Assembly (NCBI GenBank): GCA_963825565.1
Contig: CAWGTW010000002.1
Coordinates: 1-64,000, forward strand
Reading direction: 5' to 3'
Origin: JBFGCT01 sp963825565
GTDB taxonomy: Bacteria; Actinomycetota; Acidimicrobiia; Acidimicrobiales; Ilumatobacteraceae
Length of the DNA stretch: 64,000 nt
Shown here: piece after piece, positions 35,205 through 43,732 of the stretch
Layout of the letters: each line of letters starts with the position of its first letter
How positions within the stretch are numbered: the first letter of the stretch is position 1
Program-made: the position numbers and the translations under genes
The notes under the pieces: model-generated
Databases searched by the model: none
The model's input: the letters and a program-made list of their open reading frames with translations, nothing else
What the model was told of the DNA's origin: nothing

Positions 35205-35210
35205 TAGCCT
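35205..35210 (+). promoter_or_regulatory. Predicted leaderless -10 hexamer TAGCCT for glyS-trpC
   Basis: Ends 9 nt before the glyS ATG at 35220. Confidence 0.5.
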
Positions 35211-35219
35211 GTCGTCCCT

Positions 35220-36530
35220 ATGCCGGCGACCGACCTCGACCAGATCGTCAACCTCTGCAAGCGACGGGGCTTCGTGTTCCAGTCGGCGGAGATCTACGGC
35301 GGTTTCCGCTCGACCTACGACTACGGCCCGCTCGGATCGCTGATGCTGCGCAACGTCAAGGAGGCCTGGATCCGGTCGATGGTCCAGCAGCGCGACGATG
35401 TCGTCCTGCTCGACGCGGCGATCCTCGGGCCGCCCCAGGTGTGGGAGGCGTCGGGCCACCTTGCGAGCTTCAGCGACCCGCTGGTCGACTGCACCAACTG
35501 CAAGCAGCGGTTCCGCGAGGACAAGCTCGACGACCCCGAGGCCTGCCCGAACTGTGGCGAGCGGGGCACGTTCACCGAGGCCCGCGAGTTCAACCTGATG
35601 TTCAAGACCCAGGCCGGGCCGGTCGCCGATCACACCGCCGACGCGTACCTCCGCCCGGAGACCGCCCAGGGCATGTTCACCAATTTCGGCCAGGTGCTCC
35701 AGACGTCGCGCAAGAAGCCGCCGTTCGGGATCGCCCAGGTCGGCAAGTCGTTCCGCAACGAGATCACGCCGCAGAACTGGATCTTCCGGACCCGCGAGTT
35801 CGACCAGATGGAGATGGAGTTCTTCGTTCCCCCGGCCGAGAGCGCCGGGTGGTACGAGTACTGGTGCAACGAACGCCTGAACTGGTACGTCGACCTCGGG
35901 ATCCCGAAGGACATGCTGCAGCTCCGGGCGCACGACGACGACGAGCTCTCGCACTACTCGCGGGCGACGTCCGACGTCGAGTTCAGGTTTCCGTGGGGCT
36001 TCGACGAGCTCGAGGGCATCGCCGAGCGCACCGACTTCGATCTCAAGCAGCACGCCGAGCACTCCGGCGAGCGGCTCGACTACTTCGACCAGGTGGCCAA
36101 CGAGCGGTACGTGCCCTACGTCGTCGAACCGGCGGCCGGGGCGACCAGGACGATGGCCGCGTTCCTGCTCGCGGCGTACGACGAGGACGTGGTCAACGAC
36201 GAGAAGCGGACCGTGCTGCGGCTGCACCCCCGCCTCGCGCCGTACAAGATCGCCGTGCTGCCGCTGTCGAAGAAGGACACCTTGACCCCGCTCGCCCACG
36301 AGATCCGTGTCCTGCTGTCCGACCGCTACATGGTCGACTACGACGAGACGCAGAACATCGGCAAGCGGTACCGCCGCCAGGACGAGATCGGCACGCCGCT
36401 CGCCGTCACCGTCGACTTCGACTCGCTCGACGACCACGCGGTCACCGTGCGCGACCGCGACACGACCGAGCAAGTGCGGGTGCCGGTCGACCGCTTGCTC
36501 GCCACGGTGTCCGAGCGGCTCGGGTTCTGA
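35220..36530 (+). CDS. glyS: Glycyl-tRNA synthetase (dimeric type)
   Basis: 436 aa class II synthetase of the α2 GlyRS type. N-terminal YDYGPLGSLMLRN, a zinc-finger-like insertion CTNCK...CPNCGERG, motif 2 region SFRNEITPQNWIFRTREFDQMEMEFF, motif 3 and a C-terminal anticodon-binding domain ending with the QDEIGTPLAVTVD block. It charges tRNA-Gly. trpC starts 7 bp downstream, so the two are likely cotranscribed. Confidence 0.95.
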   Translation: MPATDLDQIVNLCKRRGFVFQSAEIYGGFRSTYDYGPLGSLMLRNVKEAWIRSMVQQRDDVVLLDAAILGPPQVWEASGHLASFSDPLVDCTNCKQRFREDKLDDPEACPNCGERGTFTEAREFNLMFKTQAGPVADHTADAYLRPETAQGMFTNFGQVLQTSRKKPPFGIAQVGKSFRNEITPQNWIFRTREFDQMEMEFFVPPAESAGWYEYWCNERLNWYVDLGIPKDMLQLRAHDDDELSHYSRATSDVEFRFPWGFDELEGIAERTDFDLKQHAEHSGERLDYFDQVANERYVPYVVEPAAGATRTMAAFLLAAYDEDVVNDEKRTVLRLHPRLAPYKIAVLPLSKKDTLTPLAHEIRVLLSDRYMVDYDETQNIGKRYRRQDEIGTPLAVTVDFDSLDDHAVTVRDRDTTEQVRVPVDRLLATVSERLGF

Positions 36531-36537
36531 ACCACCC

Positions 36538-37314
36538 GTGACGTCGACCTACCTCGACCGGATCCTCGCCCGGCATCGGGAGCTCGCGGCGCACGACCGG
36601 CGCCCGTTCGAACGCCTCCTCGACGAGGCGCGGTCGATGCCCCCGGCACGCGGGTTCCGGGCCGCGCTCGCAGCACGGGATCGCCTTGCGGTGATCGCCG
36701 AGATCAAGCGCCGGTCGCCGTCCAAGGGCGACTTGAACATCGGGCTCGACCCGGCGGGGCTGGCCGAGGCATACGAGCACGGTGGGGCGTCGTGCCTGTC
36801 GGTGCTGACCGACGACGAGCACTTCGGTGGATCGGCGGCCGATCTGGCAGCCGCCCGGGCGGCGTGCTCGGTCCCGGTGCTGCGCAAGGACTTCACCGTC
36901 GCCGAGCTCGACGTGCTCGATGCCCGGTTGATGGGCGCCGACTGCGTCCTGCTGATCGCCGCCGCACTCGACCGGGCCGAGCTGGTCGGGTTTCACGCGC
37001 TGGCGGACGAGATCGGCCTGGACGTCCTGGTCGAGATCCACGACGAGGCCGAACTGGAGCACGCGCTCGAAGCGAGCGCGACGTTGATCGGGGTCAACCA
37101 GCGCGACCTGGTCACGTTCGAGGTCGACCACGAGCGGGCGGCCCGGATGGCGGGCGTGATCCCGGACCATGCGGTCAAGGTCGCCGAGTCGGGGGTTCGC
37201 CACGGTGCCGACAGCCGGGCGCTCGCCGGCGCCGGCTACGACGCCGTTCTGGTCGGCGAGACGCTCGTGACGAGCGCCGACCCCGCAGCGACGATCGCCG
37301 AGCTGATCGGGTGA
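36538..37314 (+). CDS. trpC: Indole-3-glycerol phosphate synthase (TrpC)
   Basis: 258 aa TIM barrel. AEIKRRSPSKGDLN (substrate-binding Lys), VLRKDFTV (catalytic Lys), ADCVLLIAAAL, VEIHDEAELE and GVNQRDL are all diagnostic. It forms indole-3-glycerol phosphate in tryptophan synthesis. trpF, trpB and trpA follow 0.8 kb further on, beyond a minus-strand ppk2. The stop is 3 bp from the convergent ppk2 stop. Confidence 0.95.
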   Translation: MTSTYLDRILARHRELAAHDRRPFERLLDEARSMPPARGFRAALAARDRLAVIAEIKRRSPSKGDLNIGLDPAGLAEAYEHGGASCLSVLTDDEHFGGSAADLAAARAACSVPVLRKDFTVAELDVLDARLMGADCVLLIAAALDRAELVGFHALADEIGLDVLVEIHDEAELEHALEASATLIGVNQRDLVTFEVDHERAARMAGVIPDHAVKVAESGVRHGADSRALAGAGYDAVLVGETLVTSADPAATIAELIG

Positions 37315-37317
37315 CCG

Positions 37318-38061
37318 TCAGGCCCTCCAGTTGGGAAGGGCTTCCTCGATTCGCTCGCACACGGTCTCGATCACCTGCACCCGGGCCCACTTCTTCTGCT
37401 CGGACGAGATGATGTGCCACGGGGCGAGCCCGTGGTCGGTCATCGTGAACATCTCCTCGGCGGCCTCGTTGTACTGGTCCCACTTGTCGCGGTTGCGCCA
37501 GTCCTCATCGGTGAGCTTCCACTTCTTGAGCGGGTCCTGCTCGCGGGCCTCGAATCGTCGGAGCTGCTCGTCGGCGCTGACTTGCAGCCAGAACTTGACG
37601 ATGATCACGCCTTCGATCACCATGCCGCGCTCGAACTGGACGATCTCGTCGTAGGCCCGCCGCCATTGCTCGTCGGTGGCGAACCCCTCGACGCGTTCGA
37701 CGAGCACCCGTCCGTACCAGCTCCGATCGAAGACGCACATCCCGCCGTGACCGGGGAGGTCGCGCCAGAACCGCCAGAGGAAGTGGTGCCGCTTCTCCCG
37801 CTCCGTCGGCTTGGCGTAGGTGAACACGTCGAAGTGGCGCGGGTCGAGCGGATCGCACAGCCGCTTGATCGCGCCGCCCTTGCCGCCGGCGTCGGAGCCC
37901 TCCATCACGATCAACAGGCCCGGCCCGATCGAGGTGCCCTCGAGGTGGCCGCCGAGCCGCAGCCGCAGCTCGAGGAACCGGGTCTGCGCCGTCGCCAGCC
38001 GCTCGAGGTACTCGTCGTTGCCCAGGCGGTTGGTCAGGTCGAGTTCGTCGAGTCGTCCCAT
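37318..38061 (-). CDS. ppk2: Polyphosphate kinase 2 family protein
   Basis: 247 aa. Walker A MEGSDAGGKGGAIKR (about residue 54), Walker B/lid FDRSWYGRVLVERVEGF and the C-terminal APWHIISSEQKKWAR. PPK2 enzymes use polyphosphate to phosphorylate nucleotides or make polyphosphate. Which class this is cannot be told by eye, but the single-domain length fits class I or III. It lies antisense between trpC and trpF. TAGGGT (38076-38071) ends 9 nt before the ATG. Confidence 0.9.
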   Translation of the reverse strand: MGRLDELDLTNRLGNDEYLERLATAQTRFLELRLRLGGHLEGTSIGPGLLIVMEGSDAGGKGGAIKRLCDPLDPRHFDVFTYAKPTEREKRHHFLWRFWRDLPGHGGMCVFDRSWYGRVLVERVEGFATDEQWRRAYDEIVQFERGMVIEGVIIVKFWLQVSADEQLRRFEAREQDPLKKWKLTDEDWRNRDKWDQYNEAAEEMFTMTDHGLAPWHIISSEQKKWARVQVIETVCERIEEALPNWRA

Positions 38062-38156
38062 CGCCGACGCACCCTATTCCTGGACACCCGCGACCGATGG
38101 GGTCGATGGAACGAACCACCCCGACGAGCCCCGCGGCCGGTACCGTTGGGATCTCC
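38062..38156. promoter_or_regulatory. Divergent leaderless promoters for ppk2 and trpFBA
   Basis: TAGGGT on the minus strand (38076-38071) ends 9 nt before ppk2. TACCGT on the plus strand (38141-38146) ends 10 nt before trpF. No attenuator-like Trp-codon leader or hairpin is visible. Confidence 0.45.
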
Positions 38157-38810
38157 ATGTTCGTCAAGATCTGCGGCATCACCACCGAAGACGACGCCCT
38201 GCTCTCGGTGGCGATGGGCGCCGACGCGGTCGGTTTCGTCTTCGCCCCGTCGCCCCGCCAGATCGCCGTGCAGAAGGCCTACGACATCACCCGCCGCTTG
38301 CCGCCGGAGATCCTGACCGTCGGCGTCTTCCGCGACGAGCTCCCGAGCCGGGTCATCGATCTCGCCCACCAGGCAGGGGTCAAGGCCGTCCAGTTGCACG
38401 GCCGGGAGACCCCGGCCCAGACCCAGGAGATCGCCGGCCACTTCCGGTGGGTGATCAAGGCGTTCCCGGCGGGGAGCGATCACCTGCCGCACGCCGACCG
38501 CTACGGCACCGACATGATCCTGCTCGACGCCCCGAGCCCCGGGTCCGGCAAGGTGTTCGACTGGTCGCTGGCCGGCGACGCCCCCGACTCGGTGAAGCTG
38601 ATCCTGGCCGGCGGGCTGACGCCGGACAACGTCGCCGGGGCGATCGCCGAGGTCGAGCCGTGGGGCGTCGACGTGTCCAGTGGGGTCGAGCGCGAGCCGG
38701 GGCGGAAGGACCCGCTGGCGGTCAAGCACTTCATCGAGAACGCCCGGGCGGCTGCCCCCGAGCCGTACCGGGGTGACGACGACATGCCCTACGACTGGGA
38801 CTTCGAATGA
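38157..38810 (+). CDS. trpF: Phosphoribosylanthranilate isomerase (TrpF)
   Basis: 217 aa TIM barrel. The N-terminal VKICGITTEDDA contains the catalytic Cys, GFVFAPSPRQI, VKAVQLHG and the C-terminal phosphate site LAGGLTPDNV...GVDVSSGVE are typical, as is the catalytic Asp in MILLDAPSP. A short acidic C-terminal tail is added. trpB starts in a 4-bp overlap with its stop. Confidence 0.95.
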   Translation: MFVKICGITTEDDALLSVAMGADAVGFVFAPSPRQIAVQKAYDITRRLPPEILTVGVFRDELPSRVIDLAHQAGVKAVQLHGRETPAQTQEIAGHFRWVIKAFPAGSDHLPHADRYGTDMILLDAPSPGSGKVFDWSLAGDAPDSVKLILAGGLTPDNVAGAIAEVEPWGVDVSSGVEREPGRKDPLAVKHFIENARAAAPEPYRGDDDMPYDWDFE

Positions 38811-39970
38811 GCACGCTCACCGCCCCGCCTGACGACACCGGTCGCTTCGGTGAGTTCGGCGGCCGCTTCGTCCCCGAGACCCTCGTGCCGGCGTGCCAGG
38901 AGCTGGCGACGGCGTTCGACGAGGCGTGGGCCGACCCGACGTTCCGCGCCGAGCTCGATGCGATCTTCACCGACTACGGCGGCCGCCCGTCGATCCTGAC
39001 CGAGTGCCACAACCTCGGTGCGCGGCTCGGCATCCGGCTGGTCCTCAAGCGCGAGGACCTGAACCACACCGGCTCGCACAAGATCAACAACGTGCTCGGG
39101 CAGGCGCTCCTCGCCAAGCGGATGGGCAAGCGGCGGCTGGTCGCCGACACCGGTGCCGGCCAGCACGGCGTCGCCAGCGCCACCGCCGCCGCCCTGATGG
39201 GGATGGAGTGCAAGGTCTACATGGGGGCGGTCGACGTCGAGCGTCAGGCGCTCAACGTGTTCCGGATGAAGCTGCTCGGCGCCGAGGTCGAGGCGGTCCA
39301 CAGCGGCAGCCGCACGTTGAAGGACGCGGTCAACGAGGCGATGCGGCACTGGGTGGCGACCGTCGCCGACACCCACTTCTGCCTCGGGTCGGTTGTCGGG
39401 CCGCACCCGTACCCGTTCATGGTCCGCCAGTTCCAGTCGGTGATCGGGACCGAGGCCCGCGCCCAGTGCCAGGAGCTGCTCGGCGGGGTGCCCGACGTCG
39501 TCGTCGCCTGCGTCGGTGGGGGATCGAACGCGATGGGGATCTTCTCCGGGTTCGTCGACACGACGGCCCGGTTGGTCGGCGTCGAGCCGGCGGGTGGTGC
39601 GGCGATCGGCCGCGGGGTGCCCGGCGTGGTCCACGGGATGCGCAGCCACCTGATGCAGGACGAGGTCGGCCAGGTGCTCGAGGCCCAGTCGATCTCGGCC
39701 GGGCTCGACTACCCGGGCGTCGGCCCCGAGCACTCGTACCTCGCGTCGATCGGGCGGGCGGAGTACCCGTCGGTCACCGACGCCGAGGTGATCGAGGGCT
39801 TTCAACTCCTGGCGCGGACCGAGGGGATCATCCCGGCGCTCGAGTGCGCCCATGCCGTCGCCTGGATCGAGCGCGAGGCGCCCCGGCTCCAGGGCCAGAC
39901 CGTGCTGATGAACCTCTCCGGGCGGGGCGACAAGGACGTCGCCCAGATGATGGACATCCTCGGCGGCTGA
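38807..39970 (+). CDS. trpB: Tryptophan synthase beta chain
   Basis: 387 aa PLP enzyme. The PLP lysine is in NHTGSHKINNVLGQ, GAGQHG follows, phosphate-binding GGGSNAMG, and HSYLASIGRAEYPSVTD. Converts indole and serine to tryptophan with TrpA encoded 7 bp downstream. Complete length for TrpB1. Confidence 0.97.
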   Translation: MSTLTAPPDDTGRFGEFGGRFVPETLVPACQELATAFDEAWADPTFRAELDAIFTDYGGRPSILTECHNLGARLGIRLVLKREDLNHTGSHKINNVLGQALLAKRMGKRRLVADTGAGQHGVASATAAALMGMECKVYMGAVDVERQALNVFRMKLLGAEVEAVHSGSRTLKDAVNEAMRHWVATVADTHFCLGSVVGPHPYPFMVRQFQSVIGTEARAQCQELLGGVPDVVVACVGGGSNAMGIFSGFVDTTARLVGVEPAGGAAIGRGVPGVVHGMRSHLMQDEVGQVLEAQSISAGLDYPGVGPEHSYLASIGRAEYPSVTDAEVIEGFQLLARTEGIIPALECAHAVAWIEREAPRLQGQTVLMNLSGRGDKDVAQMMDILGG

Positions 39971-39977
39971 GCGGCTC

Positions 39978-40748
39978 GTGGCACGACTCGAAGACCACCT
40001 GCGCGCGGCCCGCGACCGGGGGCGCAAGCTGCTCGTGCCGTACGTGACGGGCGGCTACCCCGGCTGGCAGGCGGCGATCCGGGCGGCGGCGGCCAACGGC
40101 GCCGATGCGATCGAGATCGGGATCCCGTTCTCCGACCCGGTGATGGACGGTCCGGTGATCCAGCAGGCGTCCCAGGCCGCGCTGGAGGGCGGGATCACGC
40201 CGGCGGCGATCCTCGACGACGTGCCCGATCTCGACGTCGACATCCCGCTGATCGTGATGACGTACTACAACCTCGTCCACCACCCGGGTCCGACCCGGTT
40301 CGCCTCCGACCTCCGGCGGGCCGGGATCGCCGGAGCGATCCTCCCGGACCTGCCGCTCGAGGAGTCGGGGCCGTGGTGCGCCGCCGCCGACGCCGAGGGG
40401 ATCGAGACGATCATGCTCGCCGCCCCGACCGCGCCCGACGACCGGCTCCCGCGGGTCGCCGCCCGCTCGCGCGGGTTCATCTACTCGGTCGGCTTGCTCG
40501 GGGTGACCGGGGAACGATCGTCGCTGGCGGAGACGGCGACCCACCTGGCCGCTCGCCTGAAGGCGATCACCGACCTGCCGGTGCTCGTCGGCGTCGGGGT
40601 GTCCGATGCCGCGCAGGCCTACCAGGCGACGCGCGTCGCGGACGGCGTGATCCAGGGCGCGAGCGTCGTGCGCCGCCTGATGGAATCGGGTCCCGACGCG
40701 GTCGGCGACTACGTCGCCGAGGTCCGCGACGCCATCGACGCCCCCTGA
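39978..40748 (+). CDS. trpA: Tryptophan synthase alpha chain
   Basis: 256 aa TIM barrel from a GTG. Catalytic Glu in DAIEIGIPFSDPVMDGP and Asp in GAILPDLPLEE, with the phosphate site GVGVSDAAQ. Cleaves indole-3-glycerol phosphate to indole and GAP. Last gene of trpFBA, convergent with the nitroreductase gene. Confidence 0.96.
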   Translation: MARLEDHLRAARDRGRKLLVPYVTGGYPGWQAAIRAAAANGADAIEIGIPFSDPVMDGPVIQQASQAALEGGITPAAILDDVPDLDVDIPLIVMTYYNLVHHPGPTRFASDLRRAGIAGAILPDLPLEESGPWCAAADAEGIETIMLAAPTAPDDRLPRVAARSRGFIYSVGLLGVTGERSSLAETATHLAARLKAITDLPVLVGVGVSDAAQAYQATRVADGVIQGASVVRRLMESGPDAVGDYVAEVRDAIDAP

Positions 40749-40760
40749 TCGGGCGCACGG

Positions 40761-41414
40761 TCACCGAGCGGGAGGGCCGTCGAAGCGATCGACGGTGGTG
40801 AACGACTCGACCGGGTCGCGGCGGAGCTTGGTCGGCTGGTGTTCGGGGACGCCGAGGAAGATCGTGGCAACGAGCGCGTGGTGCGGCGGCAGGCCGAGCA
40901 GGGGAGCGGCGGCCGGCTCGACCCGGCTGAGGAACGTCGTCATCACACCGCCGAGGCCGTGGGCGCGCGCCGACAGCAGGAGGTTCCAGCAGAACGGGTA
41001 GATCGACCCGCCGCCGGTCATCGCCACGCGGTCGAGCTCACCGTCCATCATCGCCACGTTCGCCAGGTCGGCGGCGACGACGAGTACGACCGGCACCGAC
41101 TCGATGCGGTCGAGCAGGTCGTTGGGCTTGCCAGGGGCGATCGTCGTGGGCCGCACGTAGTCGACGACGTTGAACGGGGTCCCACCGACCGATGCGGTCT
41201 CGACGTACTCGTCCCACACGTCGTGCATCAGCGCGGCGACCGCCAGCCGTTGCGCGCGATCCTCGACGATGGCCACCCGCCACGGCTGGCGGTTCCCGCC
41301 CGACGGCGCGAACCGGGCGTCGTCCAGCACGTCGAGCACGACGTCGCGGGGAACCGGGTCGGCGGTGAACCGGCGTACCGCTCCGTTCGTGCGGATGGCT
41401 TCGCGGAGTTCCAT
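40761..41414 (-). CDS. Nitroreductase family protein
   Basis: 217 aa FMN-binding fold. RTNGAVRRFTADPVP at the N-terminus, ARFAPSGGNRQPWR for FMN binding, and a C-terminal GLPPHHALVATIFLG, all typical of the family. The specific substrate is unknown. TAGGTT (41427-41422) ends 7 nt before the ATG. Confidence 0.85.
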   Translation of the reverse strand: MELREAIRTNGAVRRFTADPVPRDVVLDVLDDARFAPSGGNRQPWRVAIVEDRAQRLAVAALMHDVWDEYVETASVGGTPFNVVDYVRPTTIAPGKPNDLLDRIESVPVVLVVAADLANVAMMDGELDRVAMTGGGSIYPFCWNLLLSARAHGLGGVMTTFLSRVEPAAAPLLGLPPHHALVATIFLGVPEHQPTKLRRDPVESFTTVDRFDGPPAR

Positions 41415-41421
41415 GCGCCGG

Positions 41422-41427
41422 AACCTA
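41422..41427 (-). promoter_or_regulatory. Predicted leaderless -10 hexamer TAGGTT for the nitroreductase
   Basis: Ends 7 nt before the ATG at 41414. It also overlaps the end of the RES gene at 41425, so it is antisense-free but very tightly packed. Confidence 0.45.
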
Positions 41428-42084
41428 GTGCGGTGGCGGGATCACCTCGACCTCGAACGGGATGGGGATGCAACGCACGCCCCAGGCCGCCATCGCGTCG
41501 ATCAGCGCGGCGGGCACGGGGACGGTCTCCGACTCCCACGTCCATCCGAACGGTCGGTGCTCGCCGGTCGGCCCGAACAGGGTGATGCTGCGCAGCCGGG
41601 CGGTCACGTCGTGGCGGGGGATCGCGATCACGGCGGTGAAGCCGTCACGCTGCAGGGCTGCTGCCCATCGTCGGGTGATCCGATAGTCGGTCGTCGTGTG
41701 GAACTCGCCGGTCAACCCGTATCCCCAGGCCTGTTTCACCGGCGTGTTGGCGGCCTCGATCGGACGGGGCTGGTGGGCGACGGTCAGCCGGTAGCGGTCG
41801 ATCAGCTCGAGCGGGATGACGCGGGCCGGCCGGCGGGCGAGCGTTTCGAGGAAGGCCGCCTCGGCCCGGAGTGCCCAGTACGACGACCCGCTCGGCGCGG
41901 CGAGGTCGAACCGGTTGCCATGCGGGGCATCGATCGCCGCCGAACCGAACCAGCACGCCCCGAGGTTCGCGTGGTGGAGCCGGAAGATGCGCCCCCCGGC
42001 CGGCAACGTGCGGCGCGGGAACCCGGCGAGCGCCCCCGGCTCGCCGGGAGGGTCGACGAGATCGGGCCGTCGCGGTGCGGACAC
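41425..42084 (-). CDS. RES-domain toxin of a type II toxin-antitoxin pair
   Basis: 219 aa from a GTG 11 bp after the antitoxin stop. The RES fold core is visible: RIFRLHHANLGACWFGSA (conserved Arg, Gly), NRFDLAAPSGSSYWALRAEAAFLETLAR (Tyr/Ala/Glu part). RES toxins of known systems, such as mycobacterial MbcT, degrade NAD+ through an ADP-ribosyltransferase-like pocket. The C-terminus beyond ~residue 110 is longer than minimal RES toxins. Its upstream partner is a MbcA/ParS-type protein, so the pair is a classical cognate arrangement. Confidence 0.8.
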   Translation of the reverse strand: MSAPRRPDLVDPPGEPGALAGFPRRTLPAGGRIFRLHHANLGACWFGSAAIDAPHGNRFDLAAPSGSSYWALRAEAAFLETLARRPARVIPLELIDRYRLTVAHQPRPIEAANTPVKQAWGYGLTGEFHTTTDYRITRRWAAALQRDGFTAVIAIPRHDVTARLRSITLFGPTGEHRPFGWTWESETVPVPAALIDAMAAWGVRCIPIPFEVEVIPPPH

Positions 42085-42095
42085 GAGGGTTCGCC

Positions 42096-42596
42096 TCAGC
42101 CGCGAAGCGTGGCTGCGAGCTGGCGGGCGGCCACGAGGACCGTGGCGGTGTCCCCGTCGCGCAGGGCGTCGATCGGCGTGCGCCCGCCGAGCGCGTCGTC
42201 GGTGGTCGACAACCACGACGCGACCATCCAGGCCTCGGTGTCGTCCGGGACGAGCGCGTCGAGCACCGCGCCGAGGCCGGCGACGACCTGGCGCCCGTCG
42301 AACTGCCCCGTCGGATAGACGAGGCGTCCCGACCCGGTGCGCAGGGCGAGCAGCCGATGCCGGCGTACACGATCGTTGACCGCCTGCTTGCTGACGCCGC
42401 CGAGCAGCGTCATCACCCCTTCTGTGTCGTAGAACGGACCGACCTGATCGTTCCACATCGCGCCGGCGACAGCGCCGAGTGCGGCACGTCGGCCGGCCTC
42501 GACGGCGTCGAGTTGCGGCCGATGCTCGCCGATCAGGTCGGCGAGCGCATCCTCGAACGTGTGCGTCGCCGAATCCACCCAGTCGACCGTGCTCAT
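42096..42596 (-). CDS. MbcA/ParS/Xre-type antitoxin
   Basis: 166 aa. The central HTH-like region (TLLGGVSKQAVNDRVRRHRL) should bind DNA, and the C-terminal DUF2384-like toxin-binding part contains LGGRTPIDALRDGDTATVLVAARQLA. It is upstream of the RES toxin, as in RES-Xre operons, and should neutralise it and repress the operon. A perfect AAGGAGG precedes the ATG, and a 16-bp inverted repeat with TTGAC half-sites covers the promoter. Confidence 0.8.
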   Translation of the reverse strand: MSTVDWVDSATHTFEDALADLIGEHRPQLDAVEAGRRAALGAVAGAMWNDQVGPFYDTEGVMTLLGGVSKQAVNDRVRRHRLLALRTGSGRLVYPTGQFDGRQVVAGLGAVLDALVPDDTEAWMVASWLSTTDDALGGRTPIDALRDGDTATVLVAARQLAATLRG

Positions 42597-42597
42597 G

Positions 42598-42657
42598 CCT
42601 TGACCTCCTTGACTCGAGCGTACCACGCCGCCGAGGCCGTGGTCAAGATGGTCAAGG
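42598..42657 (-). promoter_or_regulatory. Toxin-antitoxin promoter with four TTGAC half-sites (putative operator)
   Basis: Arms 42598-42613 and 42642-42657 are inverted repeats matching at 14 of 16 positions, each with two TTGAC units 9 bp apart. On the minus strand, -35 TTGACC (42646-42641) and -10 TACGCT (42622-42617) are separated by 18 bp. The distal arm covers the -35 and the proximal arm covers the Shine-Dalgarno, so a bound antitoxin dimer pair would block the promoter. Confidence 0.6.
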
Positions 42658-43719
42658 GGACGATCGGCGCTCGGTGGTCAGGGTGACCGGCTGCCCGGCG
42701 GCGAGCTGACCGCAGGCGGCGTCGATCTCGGTGCCCCGGTTCTGGCGGACGGTCGCATTCGCGCCATGGCCCTCGAGTGCGTCGCGGAACTCGTACACCC
42801 GCTTCAACGGTGTGCCGCGCGTCGGATAGCCCGGCGTCGGGTTCAGCGGGATCAGGTTGACGTGGGCATGCGGCCGCAGGCGCCGGCAGACCGCGGCCAG
42901 TTCCCTCGCGTCCTGCGGGCGGTCGTTGACGCCGTCGATCATCGCCCACTCGAAGCTGACCCGGCGGTTCTTGACCGCGAGGTACGCGGCGCACGCCTCG
43001 ACCAGCGGGTCGAGCGGGTAGCGCTGGTTGATCGGCACGAGCTCGTCGCGCAACGTGTCGTTGGCGGCGTGGAGCGACACGGCGAGGTTGACCGGGAGGG
43101 GCAGGTCACGCATGGCGAGGATGCCCGGGATGATGCCGACCGTCGAGATCGTGATGTGCCGGGCCGACAGGCCGAGGTCGCCGTGGAACCGTTCGACCGC
43201 CTCCCACACCGGACCCAGGTTGGCCATCGGCTCGCCCATGCCCATGAACACGATGTTGCTCACGCGCCGGTTCGTCTGCTGCGCCCGCTGCGCGGCGCGC
43301 ACCACCTGCTCGACGATCTCTCCGGTCGTCAGATGGCGGGTGAAGCCGGCCTGGCCCGTGGCGCAGAACCCGCATCCCATCGCGCAACCGGCCTGGCTGC
43401 TCACGCAGACGGTCGCACGGTCGGCGTACAGCATCAAGACGGTCTCGACCCGACTGCCGCCGGCCAGCTCCCAGAGGAACTTGACCGTGTCGCCGCGATC
43501 GCTGGCCGTCTCGGAGACCGGCGCCAGCGCCAGTGGCAGCTCCTCGTCGATGCGCGACCGCAGCACCTTGGGCAGGCTGGTGATCGCCGCCGGGTTCGCG
43601 AGCTGGGCGTACAGCCCGGCCCAGAGCTGGTCGAGACGGTAGCGCGGCTCGCCGTCGAGCAGTCCGGCCAGCTCGTCACGGGTCACCCCGTAGCGGGTCG
43701 GACCGGTCGGCGGCGCCAT
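42652..43719 (-). CDS. rlmN: 23S rRNA (adenine2503-C2)-methyltransferase RlmN
   Basis: 355 aa radical SAM enzyme. The 4Fe-4S motif CAMGCGFC (about residues 92-99), GMGEPMANL, and the C-terminal methylated Cys in IDAACGQLA. Methylates A2503 of 23S rRNA and also tRNA A37. The ATG at 43719 is supported by TAGCGT (43732-43727) ending 7 nt upstream. Confidence 0.95.
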   Translation of the reverse strand: MAPPTGPTRYGVTRDELAGLLDGEPRYRLDQLWAGLYAQLANPAAITSLPKVLRSRIDEELPLALAPVSETASDRGDTVKFLWELAGGSRVETVLMLYADRATVCVSSQAGCAMGCGFCATGQAGFTRHLTTGEIVEQVVRAAQRAQQTNRRVSNIVFMGMGEPMANLGPVWEAVERFHGDLGLSARHITISTVGIIPGILAMRDLPLPVNLAVSLHAANDTLRDELVPINQRYPLDPLVEACAAYLAVKNRRVSFEWAMIDGVNDRPQDARELAAVCRRLRPHAHVNLIPLNPTPGYPTRGTPLKRVYEFRDALEGHGANATVRQNRGTEIDAACGQLAAGQPVTLTTERRSSP

Positions 43720-43726
43720 CCCGGCG

Positions 43727-43732
43727 ACGCTA
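43727..43732 (-). promoter_or_regulatory. Predicted leaderless -10 hexamer TAGCGT for rlmN
   Basis: Ends 7 nt before the rlmN ATG. It lies 3-8 bp from the pepF stop end, in the short gap between the two genes. Confidence 0.45.

Noticed and set aside
38062..38156. A trp attenuator or T-box before trpF
   Set aside because: No run of Trp codons, no T-box consensus and no terminator hairpin in the 95-bp gap.
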